Assembly: GCA_902806215.1 (NCBI GenBank)
Contig: CADCVT010000282.1
Location: forward strand, 1-7,217
Origin: an uncultured Solirubrobacteraceae bacterium
GTDB taxonomy: Bacteria > Actinomycetota > Thermoleophilia > Solirubrobacterales > Solirubrobacteraceae
Reading direction: 5' to 3'
Length of the DNA stretch: 7,217 nt
Both the position numbers and the translations under genes were made by a program. The notes under the pieces were generated by a model, which saw only the letters and a program-made list of their open reading frames with translations, was not told the origin of the DNA and did not search any database. Within the stretch, counting starts at the first letter, position 1. Each line of letters begins with the position of its first letter. This document shows, piece after piece, positions 6,149 through 7,217 of this stretch.

Positions 6149-7217
6149 TCACCGGGTCTTGGCGAGTGCGTGCTCGTAGGCCGCGAACGTCTCGCGGCCG
6201 CAGCGTGCCCAGGTGAAGTGCTCCTCGACGGTCGCGCGGGCCTGAAGTCCCTGCACGTCGCGCTCTTCGAGCGCCCGCCCGATCTGCTCGCGCAGATCGC
6301 CGCCGGTGGTCAGGAGCATGCCGCCGCCGAGTCCTGCGATCTCCTCCGGTCCGGGTTCGCCCCGCCGCCCGATGGCGGGCAGGCCGCCGGCCATCGCCTC
6401 GACGTAGGCCACGCCGAACGCCTCGTCGGTCGACGGCATCGCGAAGACGTCGCACCGTCGGGCGACCTCGAGCGCCTGGGCGTGGGGGAGCTGACCATGG
6501 AACACGACGTCGGCGCCGTGCTCGCGCGCGAGCGCCTCGAGCCGCGGGCGCTCGGGCCCGTCGCCGACGACCTCGTAGCGGATGCCGTCCGGAAGCGCCC
6601 GGATGACGTCGTCGTGGCGCTTGCGGGCGACGAGGTGACCGACGGTGACGACCGCGCGTCCGTCGCCGCGCACGATCTCCGCCGGGATGTCCGTCCCGAG
6701 CCGAACCACGCGAACCTCGCCGGCCCCGTCCGACCGCGAGAGCTCCGCGACTCCAGCCGAGTTCGCCAGCACGAGCGATGCCGCCGAGAAGCCGCGCCGC
6801 ACGGGCTCGGGCCAACGACGAGCAGTGAAGAAGACGTCCCCGCCGTGCACGGAGACGATCATCGGCCCCACGTTGCTCCGCCGCACCGCGTCCCCCGCCG
6901 GGACGGCGTTGTGCGCGTGCACGAGATCGAAGGAGCGCCCGCGCCAGGCGCGTTTCAGCGACGGCGCAGCCCAGGCACCCCAGGAGCCGTACGTCCGCGA
7001 GCGAGACGGCGAGGCGAACTTCACGTACTCGATCGGGATCCCGTCGAGCTCGGCGTGCCGCGGCTGCCGGAGCTTGGCGGCGAGCGAGCGCAGCCCCGCC
7101 CCGCTCGTGACGTCCGCCTTGGCCGGCACGACGCGCTGGAGCACGAACACGCGGACGTCGGCGCCCGCGTCGCGTGCGGCGACCGCCTGGCGATGCGCCC
7201 ACACGCCGAGGACCGGA
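6149..7217 (-). CDS. GT4-family glycosyltransferase (5' end outside window)
   Basis: This retaining glycosyltransferase of the GT-B fold (GT4-like) probably adds a sugar from a nucleotide donor to the growing lipid-linked repeat unit on the cytoplasmic face of the membrane. The frame stays open through the right edge. The visible start reads PVLGVWAHRQA, which matches the usual stretch just after the first beta strand of GT4 enzymes, so roughly the first 10-20 residues are missing; the GTG at 7204 is therefore probably not the start. The N-terminal half shows DLVHAHNA and SVHGGDV. The C-terminal nucleotide-binding half shows VTVGHLVARKRH, VVGDGPERP and the E-x7-E signature (EAFGVAYVE), followed by AMAGGLPAIG. 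About 356 codons are visible, close to a full-length family member. It is followed after 57 nt by the initiating phosphotransferase. The family is secure; the sugar and linkage cannot be read from sequence. Confidence 0.93.
   Translation of the reverse strand, partial: PVLGVWAHRQAVAARDAGADVRVFVLQRVVPAKADVTSGAGLRSLAAKLRQPRHAELDGIPIEYVKFASPSRSRTYGSWGAWAAPSLKRAWRGRSFDLVHAHNAVPAGDAVRRSNVGPMIVSVHGGDVFFTARRWPEPVRRGFSAASLVLANSAGVAELSRSDGAGEVRVVRLGTDIPAEIVRGDGRAVVTVGHLVARKRHDDVIRALPDGIRYEVVGDGPERPRLEALAREHGADVVFHGQLPHAQALEVARRCDVFAMPSTDEAFGVAYVEAMAGGLPAIGRRGEPGPEEIAGLGGGMLLTTGGDLREQIGRALEERDVQGLQARATVEEHFTWARCGRETFAAYEHALAKTR

Noticed and set aside
6126..7202. 358-codon minus-strand frame overlapping the first glycosyltransferase
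   Set aside because: It is an Arg/Gly/Ala-rich out-of-frame reading; the frame ending at 6149 carries all GT4 motifs.

Overview
This is a very GC-rich window, roughly 70% or more by eye. Six genes, all on the minus strand, fill it almost end to end, with only short gaps and overlaps. The composition, the frequent GTG/TTG starts and the protein style suggest a high-GC actinobacterium. A deep-branching soil lineage such as Thermoleophilia (Solirubrobacterales) is my best guess, but it rests on impression, not on a search.

Layout in transcription order, right to left: (1) a GT4-family glycosyltransferase cut at its 5' end by the window edge (7217-6149); (2) after 57 nt, a membrane polyprenyl-phosphate glycosylphosphotransferase (6091-4655), the enzyme type that starts a lipid-linked polysaccharide repeat unit; (3) after 12 nt, a second GT4-family glycosyltransferase (4642-3623); (4) overlapping by ATGA, an unrecognised 193-residue exported protein with two cysteines and one C-terminal membrane helix (3626-3045); (5) overlapping it by 23 nt from a TTG start, a 695-residue O-antigen ligase/polymerase-like membrane protein with a C-terminal TPR region (3067-980); (6) overlapping by GTGA, a secreted clan GH-A glycoside hydrolase that runs off the left edge (983-1).

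Together these look like the middle of an exopolysaccharide or capsule operon of the Wzx/Wzy type. The phosphotransferase loads the first sugar phosphate on undecaprenyl phosphate, and the two GT4 enzymes extend it. The Wzy/WaaL-like protein polymerises or transfers the exported unit, and the secreted hydrolase could trim or release the polymer. No flippase, chain-length regulator or nucleotide-sugar gene is visible; these would have to lie outside.

The less ordinary signals are the uncharacterised exported protein placed directly before the polymerase, and several RNA-level features at gene junctions. These are a GTG start codon in the loop of a perfect 8-bp hairpin, and a terminator-like perfect 10-bp hairpin with a T-rich tail just inside the polymerase gene. 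There are no RNA genes, CRISPR arrays, insertion sequences or phage genes, and no gene on the plus strand is credible.
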